A stretch of DNA of 64,000 bases from Kiritimatiellia bacterium. GTDB taxonomy: Bacteria; Verrucomicrobiota; Kiritimatiellia; CAIQIC01; JAGNIJ01. This document shows, in pieces, positions 33,598 to 44,577 of the stretch. The notes under the pieces are model-generated. The model had not been told where the DNA came from, did not search any database, and worked only from the letters and a program-made list of their open reading frames with translations. Within the stretch, counting starts at the first letter, position 1. Each line of letters opens with the position of its first letter. Location of the stretch: NCBI GenBank assembly GCA_018001225.1, contig JAGNIJ010000013.1:1-64000 (forward strand), given 5' to 3'. A program made the translations under genes and the position numbers.

Positions 33598-33625
33598 CAA
33601 TAGGATCGACGGCTCGCACGTAGTA
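33598..33625 (+). promoter_or_regulatory. Putative ECF-type promoter (site E)
   Basis: CAATAG (33598-33603), 16 bp, GTAGTA (33620-33625); its -10 equals that of site D and its -35 that of site F. The predicted start near 33632 leaves about 20 nt with GGAAGGAGG before the ATG at 33653. It lies about 10 kb from the rest of the regulon. Confidence 0.5.
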
Positions 33626-33652
33626 GGAGTATGAGACGGAAGGAGGCCGGTT

Positions 33653-35329
33653 ATGACGACGCGCTGTGTCCCGGGCATTCTCGTGGTCGCGACGCTCCTG
33701 GCGGCGACCGCCGGGGCCGGAGAGGATGCGGAATTCCGCAAGCTCGAACGCGACATCCCTTCGCTGTACCTGCTGAACGGGCTGTTCCTGACCCAGGACC
33801 AGAACGCCGGCCTGGCCGCCCGCCTCGTCGAGATGGAACGCGTGGAGGCGGAAACCGCCGCCCGCGTCGAGTCGCTGGTCCGGCGGTACGGCGACGCCAA
33901 GGCCCTGGTGCGGCTCGCGGGCCACGACAAGACGACGGGCCGGGCTCCGCGTCCGCCCGCAGAGCTCAAGGACATTCAGAATGAGCGCGAAGAGCGGGAG
34001 CGGCAGATGCGCCGCCTGGCGCAGGAGGTCTACGACCTGCTGACGCCCGCGCAGGCGGAAATCCTCGACCGTTTCACGCCGTGCTTCATCCCGCCCGGCG
34101 ACTTCCGCGACCCGGTGCGCGTCGGCCAGGCGGAAAACCACCTCGGGGTCGGAGAGCCGATCCTGAAACGCCTTCGCGAAGCGCCCGAGTTCCGGCTCGA
34201 CGAGGCCCGCGAACGCGCGGTCGAGATCCTGACGCACTACGTGCTTCAGAAACGCCGTGTGAAATACAGCAAGGAGGCGGAGGCCGGCGTGCGGAAGGAA
34301 ATCGAGACCGCCCTCGACCAGGAACTGCCGCGCATCCGCTCGTTGAACGACGTGGACCTCGAACTGGAAAAAGAGGACATCCTGTGCCGCCTGATCCCGG
34401 TCGACGAGCGCCCGGCCTCGAGCGACGAACAGCTCAAGCGGATCGGCATGTACGTGCTCAATCCCGGCTGCCTCGACATCGTGCGGGAACGCGCGAACAC
34501 GCCGGCCCCGGCCGTCGCCCCGCGGTGGGCCACGGCAGCCCGGCCCGACGAAACGCGGGACAACGCGCAACGGCTGAAGGCGGTCGGACTGCTGGCGGGG
34601 CTGGACCTTACAAAGGAGCAGGCGAACCGCCTGCTGCCCGTCGCCCGGTCCGCCCGCGACGCCCGCGCCGAGGTCCACGCCCGCGCCAACGAAGTGAAGA
34701 GCCGGGCCCTGGCCGATTACCGGCAACTCCGGGCCGAACTGGCAAACGGCCACCCCGCGCCGGAGACCGAGCAGACCTGCCAGCACTGGCACCATTCGGT
34801 GAAGATGATCTACGAACAGGACATGTTCTCCGCACTGCATCCGTACGAGCAGGAGGCGGAGCGAATCCTGACCGCGGGCCAGTCGGCCATGTTCGCCGCG
34901 GCCGCGAACCCGCCCTCGCCGGACCAGGGCGGCCCAATGCCCGCCCGCCGTCAGCACCGGCTGGCCCTGCAGACCCTTGAACAGGCCAGGAAGATGTCGC
35001 CGGCGCAATTTCAGCGCGAGGGGCACGACCTGGCCGACCGATTCGTGCGCGAGTGCGTCGGACAGGAGGAGGACATGGGCGTGGATATTCCCACGGAAGC
35101 CGAGCGAGCGCAGGATGTCCTCGAACAGGCCCGCGGCATGAGCCAAGGCGAGTTCCGCAGGCAACTGCGCGACCTGGTCGCCGATATGAGTCCTCGCCGC
35201 TCGGCCCCGCGCGAGACGGCCTACGGGACCAAGTACGCCCGGGGCGAACCGGTACCGGTGCTCGGGCCGGGCGCCGAGCTGCTTTTCACGGACGCAGGCG
35301 TAGACCTGATCGCAGCGCTGGCAAAATGA
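33653..35329 (+). CDS. Secreted helical protein of unknown function
   Basis: Exported protein of 558 residues: signal peptide MTTRCVPGILVVATLLAATAG, then a highly charged, almost entirely helical body. Segments such as LNGLFLTQDQNAGLAARLVEM, LLTPAQAEILDRF and GLDLTKEQANRLLPVAR recall repeated LTxxQ-type units of Spy/CpxP-like periplasmic proteins, which is the only similarity I can offer. GGAAGGAGG precedes the ATG. Its stop overlaps the start of the radical SAM gene (ATGA), implying a shared transcript and perhaps shared function. Preceded by a copy of the putative ECF promoter. Confidence 0.7.
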   Translation: MTTRCVPGILVVATLLAATAGAGEDAEFRKLERDIPSLYLLNGLFLTQDQNAGLAARLVEMERVEAETAARVESLVRRYGDAKALVRLAGHDKTTGRAPRPPAELKDIQNEREERERQMRRLAQEVYDLLTPAQAEILDRFTPCFIPPGDFRDPVRVGQAENHLGVGEPILKRLREAPEFRLDEARERAVEILTHYVLQKRRVKYSKEAEAGVRKEIETALDQELPRIRSLNDVDLELEKEDILCRLIPVDERPASSDEQLKRIGMYVLNPGCLDIVRERANTPAPAVAPRWATAARPDETRDNAQRLKAVGLLAGLDLTKEQANRLLPVARSARDARAEVHARANEVKSRALADYRQLRAELANGHPAPETEQTCQHWHHSVKMIYEQDMFSALHPYEQEAERILTAGQSAMFAAAANPPSPDQGGPMPARRQHRLALQTLEQARKMSPAQFQREGHDLADRFVRECVGQEEDMGVDIPTEAERAQDVLEQARGMSQGEFRRQLRDLVADMSPRRSAPRETAYGTKYARGEPVPVLGPGAELLFTDAGVDLIAALAK

Positions 35330-36471
35330 AAAACCGGCTCACCCGACGGCAGTTCCTCGGCCGTTGCGCGTGCGGCGGGCTGGGCGCGGCCCTCGGCGCC
35401 GCGCTCCCCTGCCCCGCGTTCGCCCAGGACCGTCGCGCCGCGCGCTGGGCCGCGGCCGGCGACCTGCGCGAGGCGTTCTTCTGGGAGCCGGCCGGCGACG
35501 GCCGCACCCGCTGCCTGACCTGCCCCAACGAGTGCGTGTGCCCCGAGGGCGGCGTCACCGCCTGCCGCACGCGGATCAACCTGGGCGGACGGCTTTACTC
35601 GATGACCTACGGCCGGCCCTGCGTCGTGTTCCAGGACGCGCTGGAAAAAAACCCGCTTTACCACGTCACCCCCGGCCAGGAGGCGCTCGGCATCGGGACG
35701 GCGGGCTGCAACCTGCGCTGCCTCTACTGCCAGAACTGGGAATTCGCGCAATGCGGCCCGTGGGAGACGCGGAACATGAGCCTGTCCCCGGAGGGCCTCG
35801 TGGATCGGGCCGCCTCCCGCGGCCTGAAATGGATCACCTTCTCCTACACCGAGCCTGTCGCCTACCTCGAGTATGCCCTGGACATCGCGCGTCTGGCCGT
35901 GCGGCGCGGCCTGCGCTGCGCGGTCGTCACGGGCGGGTTCATCCACGCGAAACCGCTCGCGGCCCTGCTGGAGTGCGGCGCGGCGTTCAGCGTGACCCTG
36001 AAGGGCGCCGACGAGAAGTTCTACCGGGACGTCGTCGCGTGCCCGCGCGACAGCGTGTGGCAGACCATCCGGGCCATCGCGCAGTCCGGCCGCTGGATCG
36101 AGGTGGTCAACCTGATCGTGCCGACGATGAACGACCGGCCGGAGGGGATCCGCGCGATCGCGCGATCGCTGGCGGGCTTGAGCCCGGACATCCCGCTGCA
36201 CTTCCTGCGCTTCGCGCCGGCGTACAAGCTCAAGCACCTGCCGCCGACACCGCGCGAGACGCTGGAGCAGGCGCGCGAGGCGGCGATCAAGGAAGGCCTT
36301 CATTACGTGTACCTGGCGAACCTGCCGGGCCACGAGGGCGCCTCGACCCTCTGCCCCTCCTGCCGGCGCGTGCTGGTCGAACGGGTCGGGTTCAAGGTCC
36401 TGCGCAACGACATCCGCGGCGGCCGCTGCCCCGGCTGCCAGGTGCGGTTGCCGGGTTTGGACCTTGGGTAG
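35326..36471 (+). CDS. amrS: AmmeMemoRadiSam-type radical SAM enzyme with Tat signal
   Basis: Radical S-adenosylmethionine protein of 381 residues. The [4Fe-4S]-binding CNLRCLYC is at C128/C132/C135, within TAGCNLRCLYCQNWEFAQ, typical of the AmrS family (PflA-like). A second Cys set (CLTCPNECVC, near 65) and a C-terminal zinc-like CPSC...CPGC are also seen. The N-terminus MKNRLTRRQFLGRCACGGLG is a textbook twin-arginine signal, suggesting export with cofactor bound, or a membrane-held enzyme. The usual partners AMMECR1 and Memo are not in the window. Overlaps the preceding secreted protein gene by 4 bp. Substrate unknown. Confidence 0.85.
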   Translation: MKNRLTRRQFLGRCACGGLGAALGAALPCPAFAQDRRAARWAAAGDLREAFFWEPAGDGRTRCLTCPNECVCPEGGVTACRTRINLGGRLYSMTYGRPCVVFQDALEKNPLYHVTPGQEALGIGTAGCNLRCLYCQNWEFAQCGPWETRNMSLSPEGLVDRAASRGLKWITFSYTEPVAYLEYALDIARLAVRRGLRCAVVTGGFIHAKPLAALLECGAAFSVTLKGADEKFYRDVVACPRDSVWQTIRAIAQSGRWIEVVNLIVPTMNDRPEGIRAIARSLAGLSPDIPLHFLRFAPAYKLKHLPPTPRETLEQAREAAIKEGLHYVYLANLPGHEGASTLCPSCRRVLVERVGFKVLRNDIRGGRCPGCQVRLPGLDLG

Positions 36472-36472
36472 T

Positions 36473-36943
36473 TCAGCGGCGGCCGGGGCCGGCCGCCCTC
36501 CACAGGTTGTCCAGCAAGCCGGCCCGTCCCGCCGCGCGCAGCCAGGCCCGTTCCTGCCGCAGCATGGCGCGGCGCTGGGCGGGGGTATGGTCCACCGCCC
36601 CGGCCAGGTGGTGGAGGCCGTGGGCGATGTAGAGCGCGAGTTCCGCCTCGCCCCGAGGGCCGGGCCCGCCGACGGCCAGGGCGCGCTCGACGTTGACAAT
36701 CACCTCGCCGCCCGGCGGCGAGGCGTAGGGCTGGGTGATGACGTCGGTGGGCCAGGCCTTTCCGAAGCACGCGATATTGACGGGGACAATGCCCTCGTCG
36801 TCCGTAAAGAGAACGGTCAATTCGCGCCAGGGCGACCGACCGGCATCACGGTTGATCCGGCCGGCCAGGTTCAGGATCAGCCTCTTCAGATTCCGCATCT
36901 TCAGAGAGATCCGGCTCTGCCGGTTGTGGAGACTTGGTTTCAT
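36473..36943 (-). CDS. ybeY: Endoribonuclease YbeY
   Basis: Metal-dependent RNase for 16S rRNA 3'-end maturation and ribosome quality control; 156 residues. The zinc motif reads HGLHHLAGAVDH (H108, H112, H119), one residue longer before the last His than the common H-x3-H-x5-H. The start was taken at 36943 because SLHNRQSRISLKMRNLKRL matches the usual NRQ N-terminus. This gives a 98-bp overlap with the end of pgpH, unusually long, so a later start at 36898 cannot be excluded. Last gene of phoH-pgpH-ybeY, a common order in bacteria. Confidence 0.88.
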   Translation of the reverse strand: MKPSLHNRQSRISLKMRNLKRLILNLAGRINRDAGRSPWRELTVLFTDDEGIVPVNIACFGKAWPTDVITQPYASPPGGEVIVNVERALAVGGPGPRGEAELALYIAHGLHHLAGAVDHTPAQRRAMLRQERAWLRAAGRAGLLDNLWRAAGPGRR

Positions 36944-39218
36944 CGGGGGGATAGGCGACGCGCAAGTGCATCATGTTGGCCAGCGTAAAGACGAACGAGC
37001 GCCGGATCGCGCCGAGGTCGCCGAGCGTCAGCGGGCATTCGTCGAACTGCCCGTCGCGGAGCTTGCCGGCGGCGATATCGTTGACCAGGTTTTCGATTCG
37101 AGCGGGCGTGGGTGATTCCAGCGTGCGGGCGGCCGCCTCGACGGAATCCGCGAGGGCGAGGATCGCCATCTCGCGGGTCTGCGGGCGGCGGCCGCCGTAT
37201 CGGAATTCCTGGTCGGGCACCGCCGACTCGGCCGACCCGTTGCCCTCGCCCTCCTCCTTCTGCTGGCGGGCGCGGTGGTAGAAGTAGGAGACCAGACCAT
37301 TGCCGTGGTGCTGCTCGATGCCGGCCGCCACGGTGGCGGGGATGCGATAGCGCCGGGCGAGGCCCAGCCCTTCCTTGACATGGGACGTGATGATCAGGCT
37401 GCTCATGCGGGGCGCCAAGGCATCGTGCGGATTCGCGCCGGGGCGCATGTTTTCGATGAAGAACTCGGGCTTGGCGAGCTTGCCGATGTCGTGGAAGTAG
37501 GCGGCGGCACGGACCTGCAGGGCGTTGGCGCCGACCTTCTGGGCGGCCTCCTGGGCCAGGTTGGCGACCACGATGCTGTGCTGGTAGGTGCCGGGCGCCT
37601 CCATCGCCAGGCGCTGCAGCAAAGGATGGCTCAAGTCGCAGAGTTCGAGGAGCGTCAGGTTGGTCGTCACGCGAAACGCCCATTCCAGCAGGGGGATCAG
37701 CAGAATGGTCAGCAACGCGTAAACCATGCCGCCGACGAGGCCGGTTCCGGCCTGGATCAGCAGCACGGGTCCCGGCACGCCGTGGATGGCCGCGAAGGCG
37801 ATGGCCACGAGCACCTCGGCCAGCCCGATCAGCGCACCGGCCCGGTAGATCCGGGAGCGCTTGCGCACGTCGCGCGCCGCCAGCGTGGCCACGACGCTGA
37901 CCAGCAGGCCCAGGATCAGCACGCTGAAGCTATGGTCGAACAGGATCGCCATGACCAGGCTGTTCCACGCGCCGACGATCACCGCGGCCGGGACGCCGAG
38001 CAGGATCACCGCCAGCAGCGGCGACAGCGACAGCGGCAGGACGAACTCGATCAGCGTCGGCGAGAGCAGCCCCGTGCGGCCGACGACGTTCACCACCAAC
38101 CGGGTCGGCGCCAGGGAAACCAGGGAGATCACGATCAGCAACAGAAGATGCCGGGGATTCAAAGGCAACGCCGGAGCCCAGACATGCAGCAGCCCCGCGC
38201 ACACGATCAGCGCGCCCATCAACAGCCCCGCGTTGCCGATCTGCTTCAACAGCAGGTCGTAGGGCGACTCCAACTGCCGGCGGCGCTGCTCGTGCTTCTG
38301 GAGATACTCGAGCACCTGGGGGGTCACCGGCTCGCCGGCCTCGACCAGCATCGTCCCCGTCGTCACGCGGGCCATCACCGGCTCCACGGCTTGCGCCGCG
38401 ACCCGGCGCTGCTCCGTGGTCGTCCGGCGGTCGTAGACCAGGTTCGGCACAAACCACGGCTTCAGCAGCGCCTCAAGGGCCGGGCGCGGAAGGACCGTCT
38501 CCCCAGCCTTCTCGGGCATGCGCTCAAGCGCGGCCGCCAGCGCATCGGAGGGCAGCAGCAGTTCGTTCAGGCGCACCGGGCTTTTCCACAGGCCGTCGGA
38601 GGATTGGAGGCCGATGGACCCGGCGGTGGCCAACCCCTGGAAGGCGGAATCCCGGTCCTCCGGGGACACGATGCCGCGGCCCCAGACGTCGCGCGCGCTC
38701 TTCTTGATGGCTTCCCGGACAGCGTCCTCCGCCTCCGGCGGGAAGAGGGCCAGTGCCTGGTCCGGCGTCAGCGGAAGACCCAGCAGGTCGAGCACGCCGC
38801 CGACGGATCGAGCAAGGGCGTCCGAATCCGGCTTCGGCGCGGCGGCCTGCCGTTCGCGCTCGGCCACGAGACGCTCCACGAACTTGTCCAGCGCACGCGA
38901 AGCGGTATGCAGGGGGGCGGAGTCCACGGTAAACGAAGGCGGCACGGACGCCAGCGCCTGCTGCCGGTTCAGGTCCGTGCGCGCAAGGTCCTCGCACTTG
39001 AAGTCCACCTGGGCCACGACCGTCAGCGGCGCGCGCTGGCCGGGCGTCAGGCCGCTGAACGGCCGGTCCGGCGTCAGGTTCAGCAGCACGAGGGCCGAGA
39101 CCCAGAGCAGAAGGCCCAGCAGCAGCGGGAGCGTCGGGATCCGGGCGCGCGCGGTCTTGCGCGCGGCCAGGGACTCGGCGCGCCGGAACGCCCGGCCCTT
39201 GCCCCGGGAAAAAATCAT
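36846..39218 (-). CDS. pgpH: PgpH-type 7TM HD-domain phosphodiesterase
   Basis: Inner-membrane HD hydrolase of 790 residues; characterised relatives degrade cyclic di-AMP. An N-terminal transmembrane helix (about 28-48) leads to a large extracytoplasmic 7TMR-HDED domain (about 50-290), then about seven transmembrane helices (about 330-490), then a cytoplasmic HD domain (about 530-720) with QHSIVVANLAQEAA, YFHDIGKLAKPEFFIENM and IEQHHGNGL. The catalytic HD pair is intact. It starts 4 bp inside the end of phoH (ATGA) and overlaps ybeY. No diadenylate cyclase gene is in the window. Confidence 0.9.
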   Translation of the reverse strand: MIFSRGKGRAFRRAESLAARKTARARIPTLPLLLGLLLWVSALVLLNLTPDRPFSGLTPGQRAPLTVVAQVDFKCEDLARTDLNRQQALASVPPSFTVDSAPLHTASRALDKFVERLVAERERQAAAPKPDSDALARSVGGVLDLLGLPLTPDQALALFPPEAEDAVREAIKKSARDVWGRGIVSPEDRDSAFQGLATAGSIGLQSSDGLWKSPVRLNELLLPSDALAAALERMPEKAGETVLPRPALEALLKPWFVPNLVYDRRTTTEQRRVAAQAVEPVMARVTTGTMLVEAGEPVTPQVLEYLQKHEQRRRQLESPYDLLLKQIGNAGLLMGALIVCAGLLHVWAPALPLNPRHLLLLIVISLVSLAPTRLVVNVVGRTGLLSPTLIEFVLPLSLSPLLAVILLGVPAAVIVGAWNSLVMAILFDHSFSVLILGLLVSVVATLAARDVRKRSRIYRAGALIGLAEVLVAIAFAAIHGVPGPVLLIQAGTGLVGGMVYALLTILLIPLLEWAFRVTTNLTLLELCDLSHPLLQRLAMEAPGTYQHSIVVANLAQEAAQKVGANALQVRAAAYFHDIGKLAKPEFFIENMRPGANPHDALAPRMSSLIITSHVKEGLGLARRYRIPATVAAGIEQHHGNGLVSYFYHRARQQKEEGEGNGSAESAVPDQEFRYGGRRPQTREMAILALADSVEAAARTLESPTPARIENLVNDIAAGKLRDGQFDECPLTLGDLGAIRRSFVFTLANMMHLRVAYPPDETKSPQPAEPDLSEDAESEEADPEPGRPDQP

Positions 39219-40207
39219 TTCGCCGCCTCCTGCTCCGCGGGCGGCGGAGCGGCCTCGCGGGCCTCGCGGTAGGCCTGGATGATCTTCTGCACCAGCTCGT
39301 GCCGGACCACGTCGGAATCGGTCAGCTCAATGATGGCGATGCCGTCCACGCCGCGGAGCGTGCGCCGGGCCTCGAGCAGGCCGGAGGTCTTGTAGGGTGG
39401 CAGGTCCACCTGCGTCAGGTCGCCGGTGATGACGCACTTCGAGTCGAAGCCCAGGCGCGTCAGGAACATCAGCATCTGCTCCGGCGTCGTGTTCTGGGCC
39501 TCATCGAGGATCACGAACGCGTGGTTGAGCGTGCGGCCGCGCATGTAGGCCAGCGGGGCGACCTCGATGATCCCGCGGAGCATGTTCCGCTCGATGTCGT
39601 CGGGCGTCATCATGTCGTAGAGGGCGTCGTAAAGCGGGCGCAGGTAGGGCAGCACCTTCTGGTGCATGTCGCCGGGCAGGAAGCCCAGCGCCTCGCCGGC
39701 CTCGACCGCGGGCCGGGTCAGGATGATGCGGCTGACCTCGTTGCGCAGCAGGGTGGACACGGCCATGGCCATCGCCAGGTACGTCTTGCCCGTGCCGGCC
39801 GGGCCGATCCCGAAGGAGATGTCGGTGCCGCGAATCGCCTCCACGTAGGACTGCTGGCCGAAGGTGCGGGGGAAAATCGGCGACTTGCCCGGGCTGACAT
39901 CTATGCGGCAGGCATGCAGCCGGGCCAGTTCCTGCTCTCTCCCCTCCTGAAACGCGCGGAGGGCAAACAGGACCGTGTGCTCGCGGAGCCCGATGCCGGC
40001 GTTCCGCGCACTGCGCAGAAGCTCCACAAAACGTAGAGCCGCCGCCGCTTTCTCCGGATCGCCTTCCGCCTGCAGCCACGTGTCCCGCGCCGTCAGGCGG
40101 ACGCCCAGCGCCTCCTCGATGCGGGCCAGGTACTCAAAGCGCTTGCCCGTAATGTCCTGGGCCTCCCGCGCATTGTCAAAATGGATTTTCAGCTCTCCCA
40201 CAAACAC
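39215..40207 (-). CDS. phoH: PhoH-family ATPase
   Basis: Cytoplasmic P-loop ATPase of 330 residues related to the helicase/RNase-associated PhoH/YbeZ family. Walker A GPAGTGKTYLA (about 134-144), Walker B FVILDEAQNTTPEQM, VITGDLTQVDLP. Read from GTG at 40207 (VFVGELKIHF) with AAGGTG just upstream. Neighbour of ybeY, whose product is a known YbeZ partner in RNA metabolism. First gene of phoH-pgpH-ybeY. Confidence 0.92.
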   Translation of the reverse strand: MFVGELKIHFDNAREAQDITGKRFEYLARIEEALGVRLTARDTWLQAEGDPEKAAAALRFVELLRSARNAGIGLREHTVLFALRAFQEGREQELARLHACRIDVSPGKSPIFPRTFGQQSYVEAIRGTDISFGIGPAGTGKTYLAMAMAVSTLLRNEVSRIILTRPAVEAGEALGFLPGDMHQKVLPYLRPLYDALYDMMTPDDIERNMLRGIIEVAPLAYMRGRTLNHAFVILDEAQNTTPEQMLMFLTRLGFDSKCVITGDLTQVDLPPYKTSGLLEARRTLRGVDGIAIIELTDSDVVRHELVQKIIQAYREAREAAPPPAEQEAAK

Positions 40208-40720
40208 ATCACCTTGTCAATAAACAGGATATATTAATAGCCACCGGCCAATTCAGTGCCAGGCACCGGATTCGGATCAGAGTCTGTCCCCTATGTGGTT
40301 CCCTCTGTACCCGCCAATGTAGCCCTCCCAATGCGGGCGTCAACGGCAATTCAGCCATCGCTATACGAATGTCAACAAAAATATACCCATGGGGGTGATA
40401 CTCGCGGGGACAGAGATACAGCAAGGGACAGAGAGCGGGGACAAAGAAGCGGGGGACAGGGGGGAGACAGGGGGGACAGAGAACAGAAAAGGCTAGGGAC
40501 AGAGAAGAGGTGGAAGGGGTGTCCTTGCACGTCTGAATCCTTGGCGCGTGTGACTTTTCTGTACGATCCGGTGAAAGGCGTCTCGCCCTTGATGTTCACG
40601 GCCGGGACGGCCGTGCCACCCTTCAGATCCCATCCTTCACTGAAGATTCAGGTTGCGCGAATAGGCTTGAGTGGGAGGCGGTGTCGGCCTAGTCTTTGCC
40701 GACGGTTTTACTGGACAAAC
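40208..40720. other. Intergenic region with degenerate GGGACAGAG repeats
   Basis: 513 bp with no credible gene. From about 40408 to 40510 the plus strand is purine-rich and repeats GGGACAGAG-like units at irregular distances; near 40279 the complement TCTGTCCCC appears. Further down, GGCCGGGACGGCCGTGCC (40600-40617) forms a palindrome. Similar GGGGACAG tracts often border IS200-like/RAYT elements in other genomes; none is present here. Confidence 0.5.
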
Positions 40721-41974
40721 ATGATCCAAGGGCTGATCAAACTGGGTTCCCGGCTGGCGATCCTTCTGGCGGGCGTCCTGCTCATGCTTCTGGGCGGGGA
40801 ACTGCTCCGGTTCTACATCCTGCTCTACCGGATCCGCCCGCTGTGGGCCGATATCTACTCGTGGATCGTGGTCCTGACGCTGGTCTCCATCCTGTCCTAC
40901 ATTCTCTGGCTGTTGCGCCAGCACCCCCCCATCCCCCGCCCCCCTCGGGTAACGGGACGGGAGCCGGATCATGCCCGAATGCGCGCCTACCTTCGGTATC
41001 TGACCGACTACCTCTATCACCTGGCCCGCAACCCCCACCTGGAGCCCGACCGGCAGGGGACCCTCCTGGCCGGCGCCCGCGACATCCGGGACGTGCTCGG
41101 CGCCCACCCGCTGAACGAGGATCTGGCGCGGCAAATCCTGAAAACCGAGGAACAAGTCGTGCTCCCGGCCCTGGCCGCGCTGAACGAGAAGGCGTCCGCC
41201 GAGGTCCGGCACAGCGTCCGCGACGTGATGCTGGGCGTGACCTTGAGCCCGTACCAGGCCCTCGACCTGGTCGTGGTGACCTACCGCAATCTCGCCATGG
41301 CCGGCCGCGTGGTCCGGATCTACCACGGCCGCCCCGCGCCCGGCGACTCGTGGCGCATCCTCCGGGACATCCTGGTCACCGTGGCCACGGTCAACGCCCT
41401 GAACGTGACCCGGCGGCTCTTCGCGAGCCTGCTCTCCGAGGTGCCGCTGGTCGGCCGCGTGGTCGAGGGCATCGGACAGGGGCTCGGCGCGGGGCTGATG
41501 ACCTCGATCACCGGCCATGCGGCCATGGACCGCTGCATGGCCTTCCGCGGCTGGAACGCCGAGGAGGAGCGCCGCTCGCTCGGCGAGCGTATGGCCGGCT
41601 TCCTGACCGATGTCCGGGACCTGTTCACCAAAGATCTCCTGCCGCAGCTTAAGGGGCTGATCCGCTCCGGGGCGCAGCCCGGGGCCGCGGACCAGCCCGG
41701 GTTCTGGGACGCCATCGCCCGCGGAATCAACTCGGCCGTGGACCTGACCGCACGGGTCGCCGACACGATCGTGGTGCAGCCCGTGGTCGCCGTCGGCACG
41801 GGCGTGGTCCAGGCGGGGTCCTACCTGACGCGCGGCGCGGTGCAGGCCGGGCAGACCGCCGTCCGCGCCACGCGGCGGCGGGTCCGGCGGACCAGTTCAG
41901 GCGTCGGGCGGGTCGTCCGAACCTTCGGCCAGCGCTTGTATTACATCTTCCGCGGCCCCCGGTTTTTCTTATGA
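40721..41974 (+). CDS. DUF697-like membrane protein
   Basis: Protein of 417 residues with two N-terminal transmembrane helices (about 8-33 and 45-68), a helical cytoplasmic stretch, and a core (about 215-275; VATVNALNVTRRLFASLLSEVPLVGR, GLGAGLMTSITGHAAMDRC) resembling the DUF697/YcjF-like region. The C-terminus is basic (RATRRRVRRTSSGVGR). The start was set at MIQGLIKLG; the ORF is open into the repeat region but has no ribosome-binding site there. glgX follows after 19 bp, so co-transcription is likely although a functional link is not evident. Confidence 0.7.
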   Translation: MIQGLIKLGSRLAILLAGVLLMLLGGELLRFYILLYRIRPLWADIYSWIVVLTLVSILSYILWLLRQHPPIPRPPRVTGREPDHARMRAYLRYLTDYLYHLARNPHLEPDRQGTLLAGARDIRDVLGAHPLNEDLARQILKTEEQVVLPALAALNEKASAEVRHSVRDVMLGVTLSPYQALDLVVVTYRNLAMAGRVVRIYHGRPAPGDSWRILRDILVTVATVNALNVTRRLFASLLSEVPLVGRVVEGIGQGLGAGLMTSITGHAAMDRCMAFRGWNAEEERRSLGERMAGFLTDVRDLFTKDLLPQLKGLIRSGAQPGAADQPGFWDAIARGINSAVDLTARVADTIVVQPVVAVGTGVVQAGSYLTRGAVQAGQTAVRATRRRVRRTSSGVGRVVRTFGQRLYYIFRGPRFFL

Positions 41975-41993
41975 GAACAACGACCAGCCCGAC

Positions 41994-44102
<2,109 letters not shown>

Positions 44103-44157
44103 GTACGACCGGCATACGGGTTCACGCCCGGGATCGGGAACCGTTGGCCTTGGAGCC

Positions 44158-44577
44158 ATGAAAAAGACAACCGCTCGAAAAACCGCGCCGGATCGATCGT
44201 TGGACCGCAGTTCGCGCTATCATCGGCGGTTCGCCCTCCTGGCGGCCACACAGGCAAAGCGCGTCCTTTCCCTTTTTGAGCGAGAGCATCCGAAGGATCA
44301 TCGCCCGCGCCAGGCCATCGCGGCCATCCAGGCCTGGGCGCGAGGGAAGCGGACGCTGGGCATGGCCGAGGTACGGAAGCTCTCGCTGGCGTCTCATGCG
44401 GCCGCGCGCGAAGCCAGGACGGACGCGGCCCGGTTTGCCGCCCGCGCGGCCGGCCACGCCGTCGCGACATGGCATTGCCCCACCCACGCCATGGGGGTCC
44501 CGATTTATGCATGCAAGGCGATTCTCGCGGAAAGGAACCCGCCGGCCGGGAAAGCCGGACGCCGGACGGGTCCATGA
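44158..44577 (+). CDS. Imm-5-like putative immunity protein
   Basis: Small cytoplasmic protein of 139 residues. The segments FALLAATQAKRVLSLFEREHPKDHRPRQAI, AIQAWARGKRTLG and AARAAGHAVATWHCPTHAMG match my recollection of the Imm-5-like family, annotated as putative immunity proteins of polymorphic toxin systems. No toxin gene is adjacent. TTGGAG precedes the ATG. It is all helix, without membrane segments. Its end overlaps the proposed start region of the next gene in another frame. Confidence 0.7.
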   Translation: MKKTTARKTAPDRSLDRSSRYHRRFALLAATQAKRVLSLFEREHPKDHRPRQAIAAIQAWARGKRTLGMAEVRKLSLASHAAAREARTDAARFAARAAGHAVATWHCPTHAMGVPIYACKAILAERNPPAGKAGRRTGP

